Shown in pieces: positions 1-9,424 of a stretch of 47,037 nt of DNA. The notes under the pieces were generated by a model. The model had not been told where the DNA came from and ran no database searches. It worked only from the letters and a program-made list of their open reading frames with translations. The translations under genes and the position numbers were made by a program. Source of the DNA: Candidatus Thiodiazotropha sp. (ex Monitilora ramsayi) (GTDB lineage: Bacteria > Pseudomonadota > Gammaproteobacteria > Chromatiales > Chromatiaceae). The stretch is from assembly GCA_025655575.1 (NCBI GenBank), contig JAHXIP010000026.1, positions 1 through 47,037 of the forward strand, read 5' to 3'. Every line of letters starts with the position of its first letter. Within the stretch, counting starts at the first letter, position 1.

Positions 1-11
1 CCTATGCTCAT

Positions 12-91
12 ATCATAGCTCGGAAGTGTCTACCGTACTGTGGGAACTCCAATCATAGCTCGGAAGTGTCTACCGTACTGTGGGAACTCCA
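12..91. repeat. 40-bp perfect tandem duplication
   Basis: Two identical 40-bp units (12-51 and 52-91) stand head to tail with no mismatch. A perfect tandem copy of a non-coding-looking unit suggests a recent slippage or assembly duplication. The unit sits directly 5' of a short open frame that has no convincing start, so the duplication may have altered that gene's 5' end. Confidence 0.9.
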
Positions 92-250
92 AAGTACATA
101 GATGAGTGTATAGAGGAACAGGGGAAAGACCGGGAATACTGCACACGATTTTATCGCGACTACGGAGAAAGATCAGGAAACAGGCCAGCATTCTTCTATG
201 ACCTGCCAGAGTGCGTGGAAGCTTGGGAATTCAATAGAAATAGTCAATAA
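80..250 (+). pseudogene. short ORF, possible 3' remnant of a gene
   Basis: An open frame ends at the TAA at 248-250. It is closed upstream by a TAG at 56-58 inside the second repeat unit; the only in-frame start candidate is a GTG at 80. The roughly 56 residues are hydrophilic and protein-like, rich in Glu, Arg and aromatic residues, with three Cys and a tail near AFFYDLPECVEAWEF. I do not recognise the family. No ribosome binding site is visible before the GTG. It may be the intact C-terminus of a longer gene whose front was lost at the tandem duplication, or a small unknown gene. Confidence 0.35.
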
Positions 251-384
251 ATATCAAACAGGATAATTAGAATAAAATAGCTGTATGTCACCTACCAGCA
301 CAAGCAAGTCACTCCTTTTGGTCGTTGGACATGCTGACACCACACCCCTGTTTCATGCGCTAAGTACGAGGAAGAACTAGCCAA

Positions 385-860
385 ATGGAGCCAATCGCCT
401 ACCAAGAAATGGCTGCCGGAGAAGAATCCGCAGTCTGCCAATTGGTGGCAGGCATATTTAATGAGTATGTTGCTCCAGACTATGGCCAAGACGGCATTGA
501 TGAGTTTTTTCGTTTTGCCGACCCCGATGCAATGAAAGAACGGAAGCTGGCAGGTGGGTTTGTTTTGGTAGCAAAAACGCTGGAGAACTGGTTGGAATAT
601 TGGAGTTTTTCCCACCCGACTGCGTAGCGATGTTATTCGTAACCATTCGCCATCAGGGTATCGCAGAAGGACTATTAGCCCAGACAATACGCAAAGCACA
701 GGCGCTAAATCCCGGTTTGTCGAAGCTGATCGTTCATTCGTCCCCTTATGCAGAATCCATCTACGAGAAGATGGGATTCCGTAAGACAGGAGGTATACAG
801 CATGAAAATGGAATTGAATTTTTTCCTATGGAACTAACGCTCGAAGATGAGAGTGCGTAA
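385..860 (+). pseudogene. frameshifted GNAT N-acetyltransferase
   Basis: Two overlapping frames make one GNAT-family protein. Positions 385 to about 580 encode the N-terminal part (start MEPIAYQEMAAGEE, reaching the beta-strand GFVLVAK). The other frame resumes with ELVGILEFFPPDC from about 577 and runs to the TAA at 858-860. The second part contains the acetyl-CoA loop (RHQGIAEGLL) and the usual C-terminal motif (AESIYEKMGFRKTGG). Restoring one frame needs a net change of one or two bases near 575-585. This is either a real frameshift, making the gene dead, or a sequencing error. The substrate cannot be told. A GAGGAAG motif lies upstream of the ATG at 385. Confidence 0.75.
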
Positions 861-999
861 TATACCGTTCTATTTGTTAGCTGTACCCACTCCGCACCAT
901 TTGCATATGCCTACGGTATTTTTTCCACTAACAGCGCTCCACGCTGGCTACCTCTTAACAGAGGTACTGGGTGGCGCAGCTCATGACTGGCTTGAGAAA

Positions 1000-1016
1000 T
1001 TGCACTACCAGTGCAA
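1000..1016 (-). terminator. possible terminator of the GGDEF/EAL gene
   Basis: A 7-bp perfect stem with a 3-base loop lies just beyond the stop codon of the minus-strand GGDEF/EAL gene. It is followed on that strand by a short T-rich stretch (ATTTCTC). The T-tract is weak, so this is tentative. Confidence 0.4.
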
Positions 1017-1031
1017 CGTATCAATAGTTTC

Positions 1032-4000
1032 TTAGGTTTCGAGTTGAGCAATACATTTCGCCAGCTCCTCCGGTCTGACCGGTTTGCTGTAGAGATATCC
1101 CTGTGCCTCTTGGCAACCAGCTTCTTTAAGAAATCCCGCCTGCTCTTCCGTTTCCACTCCCTCGGCGATAACCGTTAATCCCAGGCTCTTACCCATTGCG
1201 ATAATGGCTTCTGAGATAGCAGCATCATCAGGATTGTCTGGTATATCTTTTACGAACGACTGATCGAGCTTGAGTTTATTGATTGGCAATTGCTTGAGAT
1301 AGCTCAATGAAGAGTAGCCGGTACCGAAATCGTCAATGGATAGTGTCACATCCAGTTGCCGCAACTGATCAAGTTGTGCAATAGCGGAATCTACCTGCTG
1401 CATAATGAAACCTTCAGTGATCTCCAGATCCAACCTGGATGCGGGAAATTCTGTTTCATCAAGTGCATTTCGAACTTCATTTGGCAGGTTGCCGCGTTGA
1501 ATCTGCGGGCCGGCCACGTTGACGCCAAGTGTACCGAACTCAGTTCCCTGCTCCAACCACTGTACGCCCTGAAAGCAGGCTGTACGTAGCACCCAGCTGC
1601 CGATCTGTTGGATCAGACCGGACTCTTCCGCCAATGGAATAAACCTGGCAGGCGGAATCATACCAAGTTCAGGATGCTGCCAACGAACCAGGGCTTCCAC
1701 ACCTATTACTCTCCCGGTAAGCAGATCTATCTGAGGCTGATACAGAAGATACAACTCATCCAGTTCTAGTGCCCGGCGCAGGTTACTTTCCAGCAATACA
1801 CGTTCAAAGGCCTTATGCGTCAGCTCCTCTGTATAAAACTGATAGGTATTCCTTCCCTCTTCCTTGGCACGGTACATGGCTGCATCCGCATTGCGAAGCA
1901 ATGTGGTCGGTTCGTTGCCGTCACGCGGATAGAGACAAATACCGAGGCTGGCTGAGATTTGAACCTCATGCCCTTCCAGTTGATACGAATCGGTAAGAGA
2001 CGACATCAGCTTCTCTATGGCGATACCCACATCATCCGCTCTGCTGATATCCTCCATCAGGATGACAAACTCATCCCCACCGATACGTGCCACGGTATCG
2101 TCCTGGTATGCGGAGTTGGCCAGCCTCGCCGCCACTTCCAGCAGCAACTGATCTCCGGCTGAATGACCCAGGCTGTCATTGATGTGTTTGAAATTATCGA
2201 GATCGAGCATGATGAGCGCAAACTCGGAGTCGTAGCGTCCTGCATGTCGGATCGCCTGCTCCAGGTATTCGTTCAGCAATGTGCGGTTGGGTAGATCCGT
2301 TAAGGCATCGTGATGGGCCAGATGGTCCAGCTGCTCCTTGGAGTGTTTAATCTGACTGATATCGGTAAAGATTCCCACATAGTGCGTGAGTTCTTCATTA
2401 TCATTCAATACCGCACTGATGGTCAGCCACTCCGGGTAGACGGAACCATTTTTACGCCTGTTCCAGATCTCACCCTGCCATTGACCGGTTTCCTCGAGGC
2501 TATGCCATAGATTCCGATAGAAACTCTCATCATGTCGGCCAGATTTCAATACGTTGGAATTCTTTCCTATGACCTCTTCCGGTTGATAGCCGGTGATATC
2601 GACAAACGCTTGATTCACTCTGATGATATTTGCATCCGGATCGGTAATAGAGACGCCTTCAGCCGTGTTTTCAAAAACGCTGGCCGCTAACCTTAAATGC
2701 TCCTCGACTTTACGCGAATGGCTCAGGTCATGCAGACTCATGAGCATGGCGTGAGGCACGCCATGATTATCGTGGATTAGTTTTAAGGCAACCTCTATCG
2801 GCCGCCCGGCGGGATTATTCGGATCATCCGGCTCCAGCGTAAACAAGGCTTCACGCTTTGCTTCCTGTGCCTGGCAGACAACACAGGGGTTTTCTTCGCC
2901 CTGCGGATGGATCAACTCCACGATGTGTCTGCCCAAGCTTTGGCTGGGATCTAATCCCGTCAAATGAAAAAAAGCTTCATTTCCCCGGATGAGATGCCGG
3001 TCCATATCCAGCAGATAGATCGCATCATCGAATTGATCCATAGCCTGGGTCCACTCAGTGGCCGCAAACTCAAGTTCACTTTGAGACCGTTTTCGATCGG
3101 TGATGTCCTGGACAACCCCCAACAGTCGTATCACTTTACCGTTGACATCCGTCTCTGGCCTGCCGCGGCACTCCACCCACCTTTCTTCCCCATCCGGGTG
3201 GATGATGCGGTACTCGACAAAATGATCCGTCCCCTGTGTCAATGACGTCTCGAAAGACGACAGTGCCGCAGCGCTATCATCCGGGTGAATAATATTGGCC
3301 AGGGTTTCAGGACCGGCGGGAGAACCCACTTCCAGTCCTGCGATCCTGTATGTTTCATCAGACCAGTAACCCTGGCCTGACAGTGCATCAAATTCCCAAT
3401 GCCCGATATGAGCATACGCCTGGGCTTCACACAGACGTTCCGTGAGCAGCAGTTGTCCCAGAATATCCTCGGTACGTTGACCGATGGCCAGGAACAGCTT
3501 CTGTTCAGTCTCACTCCAGTGGCGTTCATGGGTACACTGGTGCAGACCGATGAGCCAGGGAGGTCTGCCGCCTATCCGCAGCGCCAGTACCATCTGTGAT
3601 CGTATCTGCTGAAGTTGTACCCATTCATGTGCACCCTCTCCTTCGAGATCAAAGGTATGGGTGACCGGTCCCGAGGCTGCCAGCGCATCGCTAATGAGGC
3701 TGATATTCGACTCATCCATGTTGAGATCAATATTCTGATCGGCCGCAAACGGGTACTCGGGGCGTGATGCGTCCACAGAGATCCGATAGGTGGTGCCATG
3801 AAGATCGTTCGGATAGAGAAGCCAGGCCCGGTCGACTTCAAAAATCTGTAGAAGTGTGTTTACCAGAGCGTACAGTACCTGCTCGACTTCACTACCGCTG
3901 GAGAGCACCTCGGCCACCCGATCCATGCTGCTGAAATAGTGTTTCTGTGCAAGCAACCGCTCCTCTGCACTCTTACGCTCCATGGCGATGCCCGCCAGGT

Positions 4001-5126
4001 GAGCCATGGTTTTAATCAGCTGAAATTCATCATAAGCGGGACTACTGGTTTCACTGTAAAACGCGGTGAAGACACCAATCACCTTATTTTTGGAATCCAG
4101 TATGGGTTCAGCCCAGCGTTTTCTAAAACCCTGCTCATCAGCGAACTGATGAAAATCTCTCCACACAGGGTCATCATTTAAATCTTTGACGATAGGATGC
4201 TCTGTGGAATCCGCGTTTGTACTTGAACCTGCTATTTGATCAATATCCGGAACATTGATAGCGGTATCGTAAGCCGCCAGCATACTCGTGGCCGTACTAT
4301 GATATTGCTCATCATCTTCAAAACACTGAATTGAGGCGTGTATCGCAGAATAGAGTTCTTCGGTAAGGTGGATTATTGCCTCGAAGGTTTGCTCTAGCGG
4401 TGTCTGTCCGCGTGAAATCAGCTCCAATATGCGCTGCTGACCCACTTGCAGTGCTTCCGATCGCTTGCGAGGCGAGATGTCTCTTAATAACTCTTCGACA
4501 CCCAGTACATTGCCATGCTTATCTTTCATATAACGGGCGTTCGAAGAGACCCACAACCGGGAAGCATCCTTATGTTTGAGCTCTGTCTCGAAATTCGCTG
4601 CGTATCCCTTTTCCTTGAGTTCTGAGAAGAGTGCTTCCCGTTCCCCAGGATTGATAAATATCTCCTCGACCATCCTTCCCGTCAGGTCACTCACTGTATA
4701 GCCAGTCAGCTTGTAAACAGAGGGCGACACAAAGACTATCTTCCCTTCCATATCTGTTCTGTAGAGAAGATCAGGAATGTTTTCGACTATCTCCCGATAT
4801 TGATTTTCACTCTCCAGAAGTGCTTCTCTGTTGAGGATCAGCTCCTGCTCCCGTTTGCTGCGTAACTTGACCTCTGCCGCAGACTCTCGCCATCGACGAA
4901 CCGCAAACCAAACGAGAAACAGTGGTGAAACCAGAAGGCCGAGAATGATTTCATCCAACTCCCACGCTTCATGATCACGGGTCAGATGATACAGCCAGTC
5001 GTAACCATCCACTGTCCCCAGGATAAGGGTAATCGAGCCCAGCCCTACGGCAATGATCAGGAGATCTCGTACGACAGTAGCGTGAGAGGTGGTGGTCGTT
5101 GAAGAATTTTCAGGAGATGGAGTCAA
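1032..5126 (-). CDS. membrane PAS/GAF-GGDEF-EAL cyclic-di-GMP signalling protein
   Basis: A large cyclic-di-GMP enzyme of 1364 residues. Two transmembrane segments (about 20-42 and 62-80) precede a sensory stack: PAS (about 105-215), GAF (230-385), GAF (400-555), PAS (570-685), PAS with a CxxC (690-805) and PAS (805-925). A GGDEF domain (about 930-1095) has the intact catalytic motif GGDEF near residue 1015. A C-terminal EAL domain (about 1110-1355) has EALVRW near 1143 and the DDFGTGYSSL metal-binding loop. Both the diguanylate cyclase and phosphodiesterase halves therefore look potentially active. The longest frame starts with TTG at 5126 and no in-frame ATG occurs before residue 127, so the TTG start is favoured; it includes the membrane anchor. 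It is transcribed alone, convergent with the GNAT remnant. The signal sensed is unknown. Confidence 0.93.
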   Translation of the reverse strand: MTPSPENSSTTTTSHATVVRDLLIIAVGLGSITLILGTVDGYDWLYHLTRDHEAWELDEIILGLLVSPLFLVWFAVRRWRESAAEVKLRSKREQELILNREALLESENQYREIVENIPDLLYRTDMEGKIVFVSPSVYKLTGYTVSDLTGRMVEEIFINPGEREALFSELKEKGYAANFETELKHKDASRLWVSSNARYMKDKHGNVLGVEELLRDISPRKRSEALQVGQQRILELISRGQTPLEQTFEAIIHLTEELYSAIHASIQCFEDDEQYHSTATSMLAAYDTAINVPDIDQIAGSSTNADSTEHPIVKDLNDDPVWRDFHQFADEQGFRKRWAEPILDSKNKVIGVFTAFYSETSSPAYDEFQLIKTMAHLAGIAMERKSAEERLLAQKHYFSSMDRVAEVLSSGSEVEQVLYALVNTLLQIFEVDRAWLLYPNDLHGTTYRISVDASRPEYPFAADQNIDLNMDESNISLISDALAASGPVTHTFDLEGEGAHEWVQLQQIRSQMVLALRIGGRPPWLIGLHQCTHERHWSETEQKLFLAIGQRTEDILGQLLLTERLCEAQAYAHIGHWEFDALSGQGYWSDETYRIAGLEVGSPAGPETLANIIHPDDSAAALSSFETSLTQGTDHFVEYRIIHPDGEERWVECRGRPETDVNGKVIRLLGVVQDITDRKRSQSELEFAATEWTQAMDQFDDAIYLLDMDRHLIRGNEAFFHLTGLDPSQSLGRHIVELIHPQGEENPCVVCQAQEAKREALFTLEPDDPNNPAGRPIEVALKLIHDNHGVPHAMLMSLHDLSHSRKVEEHLRLAASVFENTAEGVSITDPDANIIRVNQAFVDITGYQPEEVIGKNSNVLKSGRHDESFYRNLWHSLEETGQWQGEIWNRRKNGSVYPEWLTISAVLNDNEELTHYVGIFTDISQIKHSKEQLDHLAHHDALTDLPNRTLLNEYLEQAIRHAGRYDSEFALIMLDLDNFKHINDSLGHSAGDQLLLEVAARLANSAYQDDTVARIGGDEFVILMEDISRADDVGIAIEKLMSSLTDSYQLEGHEVQISASLGICLYPRDGNEPTTLLRNADAAMYRAKEEGRNTYQFYTEELTHKAFERVLLESNLRRALELDELYLLYQPQIDLLTGRVIGVEALVRWQHPELGMIPPARFIPLAEESGLIQQIGSWVLRTACFQGVQWLEQGTEFGTLGVNVAGPQIQRGNLPNEVRNALDETEFPASRLDLEITEGFIMQQVDSAIAQLDQLRQLDVTLSIDDFGTGYSSLSYLKQLPINKLKLDQSFVKDIPDNPDDAAISEAIIAMGKSLGLTVIAEGVETEEQAGFLKEAGCQEAQGYLYSKPVRPEELAKCIAQLET

Positions 5127-5421
5127 TACGAATGCTGTTCCGTTTATGTATTTGAAAAGCGCCTATGTCAGATTATCTAGCTGCATAAGTACCGGTTATT
5201 CGATCTGGTGACTGCAATTAGACTTATCGGTTGTGAAACAACCAGCTGTCACGCTGCCTATCATGAAAAAGTCTTGTAGAGAGCCAGCCACAGCCACTCT
5301 TAGCGGTAGTTGGATTGATCGGCCAAGTTTCTCAATTCTTTAAGATTGAATTGCCCATGCAGCGGCTATCGACTATAGCTTAGATACCTGCTCAGACTAT
5401 GCCAGCAGTTAAATCCCAGGC

Positions 5422-5447
5422 AAAAAAATGGGAGCTGAGGAGCTCCC
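5422..5447 (-). terminator. rho-independent terminator of hydrogenase operon
   Basis: On the minus strand a 7-bp perfect stem (GGGAGCT/AGCTCCC, loop of 4) is followed by A then seven T. It lies about 55 bp past the cytochrome b stop codon. This defines the end of the hydrogenase operon: no maturation genes follow. Confidence 0.85.
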
Positions 5448-5503
5448 GAAAGGAGGTTGTTCATATTGCCGTATCAGGTCACCCCAAGACGGATACTCAA
5501 GGG

Positions 5504-6187
5504 TTACGGTCGATCGTCCTTGAACATACGCCAGCCACTGATCATGGTGCTGATCAGGCTCTGGCGGGAGACGATGTCTTCACGGATCGCTACATAGACA
5601 TGGATGATGACGAAGACGACGATGATCCACATGCCCCAGTGGTGCCAGAGGCGTACGTCCTGGCTTTGTCCCACCAGGGGAATCAACCAGCCGAAGAGCT
5701 GGTCCTGCCAGCTGCCCAGCCCTGTCTGTTCCGCATAGAGGGAGAAGCCGGTCAGCACCATGGCGATACCGCCGACAGTGATGATGGCGACCATGGTGAG
5801 ATGAGCCAACGGGTTATGCCCTTCGTATTTCTTCGGTTCCTTTTCCATAAAGGAGTACCAGCGAATTTCATGCATCAGCTCTTTCCAGAAAGAGAGACGA
5901 TAGAACGGCAGATGAAACAGTTCCCGGGAGTGCTCGTTGCCGACAAAGGCCCAGTAGATGCGACCAAGAAATCCCACGGTGAAGATGTATGCAGCGGCAA
6001 AGTGGGCGAATCGCATATAGCCCATGACAAAATAGTCACTTGCCTCACCTGGCATTGTCGGTAGAGGATTAGCAATGAAATAGCCCGTCACTGCAAGGAC
6101 CAGGATCGCCAGCGCATTGACCCAGTGCCAGAGCCTGATAGGGGCTTCATAAACATAAACAGCAGTGCGTTTGATGGTTGTTTGCAT
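5504..6187 (-). CDS. hyaC: hydrogenase cytochrome b subunit
   Basis: A 227-residue integral membrane cytochrome b of the HyaC/HupC family. It takes electrons from the hydrogenase small subunit on the periplasmic side and passes them to the quinone pool. Four hydrophobic segments are visible. Histidines in RLWHWVNAL, MRFAHFAAAY, VRLWHHWGMW and VIIHVYVAIRED fit the two-haem b pattern of the family. Length is normal. It is the last gene of the operon, 43 bp after the 63-aa gene and just before a strong terminator. Confidence 0.95.
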   Translation of the reverse strand: MQTTIKRTAVYVYEAPIRLWHWVNALAILVLAVTGYFIANPLPTMPGEASDYFVMGYMRFAHFAAAYIFTVGFLGRIYWAFVGNEHSRELFHLPFYRLSFWKELMHEIRWYSFMEKEPKKYEGHNPLAHLTMVAIITVGGIAMVLTGFSLYAEQTGLGSWQDQLFGWLIPLVGQSQDVRLWHHWGMWIIVVFVIIHVYVAIREDIVSRQSLISTMISGWRMFKDDRP

Positions 6188-6230
6188 AGGTATCTCTCCT
6201 GAGCCGTCGTTACGCGACCTTTATCCGGGT

Positions 6231-6422
6231 TCAACCACGCAAGCGCCGCCTGAATACCAGACCGCCCAGCACGACGGCCAGGAACAACAGCAATGAAAGG
6301 CCATGCTCTGACAACAGGTGTGTCACGGCAGAGAACCACGCTGTATGAGTATGTTCGCCCACATGCGCCAACAGCGGACCACTCACCAGCAAACCACTCA
6401 ATCCCAGTATCACTCTTTTCAT
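6231..6422 (-). CDS. small His-containing membrane protein within hydrogenase operon
   Basis: A 63-residue protein between the large subunit and cytochrome b genes. It has an N-terminal signal-like segment (MKRVILGLSGLLVSGPLLAH). A His-bearing stretch (AHVGEHTHTAW) follows, then a second hydrophobic helix ending in RRRLRG. GAGAGG precedes the ATG at good spacing, and the gaps to its neighbours are 55 and 43 bp, so it is very probably translated. The His cluster after a signal peptide recalls the start of HupE/UreJ nickel permeases, but the protein is far too short to be one. Function is unknown; a metal-binding or complex-assembly role is only inference from position. Confidence 0.75.
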   Translation of the reverse strand: MKRVILGLSGLLVSGPLLAHVGEHTHTAWFSAVTHLLSEHGLSLLLFLAVVLGGLVFRRRLRG

Positions 6423-6477
6423 CTCAACCTCTCGAATTCACTAAAAAATTCAACACTCACAACTCAAAACGCCACGG

Positions 6478-8274
6478 TCACCGCACCTTCACCTTCGCCA
6501 GCTCCCTCCCCGCTTCGCTCATCACATGCGTAGAACAGGCAAGACAGGGGTCGAAGCTGTGCAGGGTACGCAGGATCTCAACCGGCTCTTCAGCACGCGC
6601 CACCTTGGTGTTCATCAATGAGGCCTCGAAAGCGCCAATGTTTCCCTCGCTGTCACGGGGCGAGCCGTTCCAGGTAGTCGGCACCACGCACTGATAATTG
6701 TCGATACGGGTATCCTGGATGCGAATCCAATGTCCCAAGGCACCGCGGGGTGCTTCGCTAAAACCCACACCCTTGGCCTCTTTTGGCCAGGTCTCCGGAT
6801 CCCAGTTATCCACATTGGCAGTGGCGGAGTCACCGGCCTTGATGTTGGCCATCAGCTTATCCATGAAGTAACGCATCTTGTCAGCAGCCCAGTCGGCTTC
6901 CAGACCCCGTGCAGCGGTCCGACCGAGGGTCGAGAAGAGCGCTGTAACCGGTACATCCAGGGTTTTGAGTACGAAGTTGATCTGTTCTGTTATCGCTTCG
7001 TGACCGCTGGCATAGCCGACGATGTAACGCGCAAGGGGACCGACCTCCATGGGGTGGCCGCGCCAGCGTGGCGCTTTGATCCAGGAGTACTTGGCGTCCT
7101 CATCAATCTGTTCGATGTTGGTCTTGCTGCCCTTTGCGTTTGGACCCAGTTTGAAGTTTGGCTCGGTCACACCATCCCAGGGATGCAGTCCTTTGACCCC
7201 ATCCGGGTAGTTGTACCAGGAGTGAGGAACGAACTCCTGAATCTCATCTGGATTTCGCAGGTCGACTTCATGCACTTCCTTGAGATTGCCGTTGATGATG
7301 GCGCCTCTGGGCATCATAAGATTGGCTGTAGAATAATCGTTGGCCCGGTCGGGAATATCCCCATAGGAGAGCACATTGGTACTCGACAGACCGCCACCAT
7401 AAAGCCAGCCTTTATAGAACTGCCCAACCGCTAGAATATCCGGGATATAGACGTTCTTAATGAACTCCCGGGTACTATCGATGATTGAAGATATCTGATT
7501 CAGGTTCACCATATTCAGCGCCCCCACCGAACCGACACCATCCACATTGATCGGACAAGGCACGCCACCCACCAGCCAGTTGGGATGAGGATCCTTGCCA
7601 CCGAATATGGTGCGAATCTTCATGATCTCCTTCTGGAAATCAAGGGCCTCCAGATAGTGGGTCACCGCCATCAGGTCCGCTTCCGGTGGCAACAGGTAGG
7701 CGGGGTTGGTCCAATAACCGTTTTTGAACGGTCCCAGTTGTCCGCTCTCGACAAACTTCTTCAAACGATTCTGGATGTCGCGGAAATAACCGGGTGACGA
7801 TTTGGCATGCTTGGGGGAAACCTGTTGCTGCAGTTCAGATGTCGCCTTGGGATCGGCCTTCAGCGCATTCACCGGATTGACCCAATCCAATGCGTGCAGA
7901 TGGTAGAAATGCACCAGATGATCATGGGCCTGCAGGGTCAGTTGCATGATGTTACGGATCGAGTTGGCGTTCTCCGGTATCTCTATCCCCAGTGCATCCT
8001 CCACTGCACGCACCGAAGTCAAAGCATGGGTACCGGTACAGACACCACAGATACGCTGGGTAAAGGCCCAGGCATCCCGCGGATCGCGTCCTTTGAGAAT
8101 CACCTCCAGTCCGCGCCACATAGTGCCTGTAGAAACCGCATTACGGATGATGTTCTCTTCATCCACATTCACTTCACAGCGCATATGTCCTTCAATACGT
8201 GTCACCGGATCGACAACGACACGTTGACCCGAATCGTCCAGCTTATAACCGTTAGGCGTAGTCTTGGTGCTCAT
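6478..8274 (-). CDS. hyaB: [NiFe] hydrogenase large subunit
   Basis: The catalytic subunit (598 residues) of a group 1 membrane-bound uptake hydrogenase, which oxidises H2 at the Ni-Fe(CN)2CO centre. The L1 motif RICGVCTGTH has Cys76 and Cys79, and the L2 motif DPCLACSTH has Cys577 and Cys580; these four cysteines bind the metals. After His583 a 15-residue tail (VMSEAGRELAKVKVR) matches the extension removed by a HyaD/HupD-type protease once nickel is loaded. The protease gene is not in this window. The ATG overlaps the small-subunit stop codon (ATGA), indicating translational coupling. No Tat signal is present, as expected, because the subunit is exported with the small subunit. Confidence 0.97.
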   Translation of the reverse strand: MSTKTTPNGYKLDDSGQRVVVDPVTRIEGHMRCEVNVDEENIIRNAVSTGTMWRGLEVILKGRDPRDAWAFTQRICGVCTGTHALTSVRAVEDALGIEIPENANSIRNIMQLTLQAHDHLVHFYHLHALDWVNPVNALKADPKATSELQQQVSPKHAKSSPGYFRDIQNRLKKFVESGQLGPFKNGYWTNPAYLLPPEADLMAVTHYLEALDFQKEIMKIRTIFGGKDPHPNWLVGGVPCPINVDGVGSVGALNMVNLNQISSIIDSTREFIKNVYIPDILAVGQFYKGWLYGGGLSSTNVLSYGDIPDRANDYSTANLMMPRGAIINGNLKEVHEVDLRNPDEIQEFVPHSWYNYPDGVKGLHPWDGVTEPNFKLGPNAKGSKTNIEQIDEDAKYSWIKAPRWRGHPMEVGPLARYIVGYASGHEAITEQINFVLKTLDVPVTALFSTLGRTAARGLEADWAADKMRYFMDKLMANIKAGDSATANVDNWDPETWPKEAKGVGFSEAPRGALGHWIRIQDTRIDNYQCVVPTTWNGSPRDSEGNIGAFEASLMNTKVARAEEPVEILRTLHSFDPCLACSTHVMSEAGRELAKVKVR

Positions 8275-9350
8275 TGATCCTGGTCTCCTTTCTTCTGCGC
8301 ATTCTTGAGGGCAGTCACAGCAGCATGGGCGGCGGCCGTTGCACCGACGATGCCTGCAGCCGCCAGGCCGACCTTATCGGCATTGGCCTCGACACCGAAC
8401 TGATGGGTATCGGTGACATGTTGGTAGAAAGAGCCCTTATCCCAGAAGCCGTCCTCTGAACAACCGATACAGCCGTGACCGGCCTGGATAGGAAATGAGA
8501 GTCCCCCGTTCCAGCGAACGGTTGAACAGGCGTTGTAGGTGGTCGGTCCCTTACATCCCATCTTGTAGAGGCAGTAACCTTTGCGTGCGGAATCGTCATC
8601 CCAGGCCTCGACAAACTGGCCGGCGTCGAAATGGGGACGGCGATAACACTTGTCATGGATACGCTGGCTGTAGAACATCTTCGGTCGTCCTTGACGGTCG
8701 AGTTCAGGAAACTTCTCAAAGGTCAGAATGTAGGTAACCACCGCTGTCATCACCTCAGCGATTGGCGGACAGCCTGGCACTTTTATAATCGGTTTATTAG
8801 CCAATCCCGGGACCTTGTGAACGGGTGTCGCGCGGGTCGGATTGGGACGGGCCGCCTGTACGCAACCCCAGGATGCACAGGAACCCCATGAGATGATCGC
8901 CTTGCAGTGTTCTGCCGCCATCTTCAACTGTTCGACAAAGGGCTTGCCGCCGATGATGCAGTACATGCCATCTTCATCGAGCGGGGGATTGCCTTCCACG
9001 GCAAGGATGAAGTTGCCGTCGTACTTCTCGATGGTCTCCTCAATGATCGCCTCCGCCTCATGACCGGCCGCCGCCATGATAGTGTCGTCGTAATCGAGGG
9101 AGATCATTGACAGCACCACATCCTTTGCCAGGGGATGGGCCGAGCGGATAAAGGACTCGGAGCAACAGGTACACTCCAGGCCGTGCAGCCAGATCACCGG
9201 AATTCGCGGCTTGTTCTCCATCGCCTCGGCGATACGGGGTACCATCGCGGGACCGAGACCGAGCGCAGAAGCAGTGAGGCTGCAGAATTTAAGAAAGCTG
9301 CGACGTGTGATTCCCTGACGCCGCATGACGTCATAAAAGGTTTCGGTCAT
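8271..9350 (-). CDS. hyaA: O2-tolerant [NiFe] hydrogenase small subunit, Tat-exported
   Basis: The electron-transfer subunit (359 residues). A Tat signal (TRRSFLKF, residues 15-22) directs folded export. The proximal cluster site carries six cysteines: Cys60, Cys62 and Cys63 in LECTCCSES, Cys158 and Cys163 in GSCASWGC, and Cys194 in VPGCPP. Standard enzymes have CTGCS and lack the second Cys of the SCASWGC stretch. The two extra cysteines are the hallmark of the [4Fe-3S] cluster of O2-tolerant enzymes such as E. coli Hyd-1. Further Cys/His ligands follow (RIHDKCYRR, YKMGCKG, GHGCIGC), then a C-terminal membrane anchor around residues 325-345. First gene of the operon, about 65 nt after the predicted sigma-54 start. 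A decayed copy lies at 17350-17661. Confidence 0.97.
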   Translation of the reverse strand: MTETFYDVMRRQGITRRSFLKFCSLTASALGLGPAMVPRIAEAMENKPRIPVIWLHGLECTCCSESFIRSAHPLAKDVVLSMISLDYDDTIMAAAGHEAEAIIEETIEKYDGNFILAVEGNPPLDEDGMYCIIGGKPFVEQLKMAAEHCKAIISWGSCASWGCVQAARPNPTRATPVHKVPGLANKPIIKVPGCPPIAEVMTAVVTYILTFEKFPELDRQGRPKMFYSQRIHDKCYRRPHFDAGQFVEAWDDDSARKGYCLYKMGCKGPTTYNACSTVRWNGGLSFPIQAGHGCIGCSEDGFWDKGSFYQHVTDTHQFGVEANADKVGLAAAGIVGATAAAHAAVTALKNAQKKGDQDQ

Positions 9351-9424
9351 AACCGGACTCCTCTCTTGTTATGTCGTATCGCGAAATGGAAGGGGGTCGT
9401 TTATTTCGCTGATATCTGTCAGAG

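Noticed and set aside
847..1035. Short open frame after the GNAT remnant
   Set aside because: No ribosome binding site, no family resemblance, and it overlaps the GNAT end and the GGDEF/EAL gene end.
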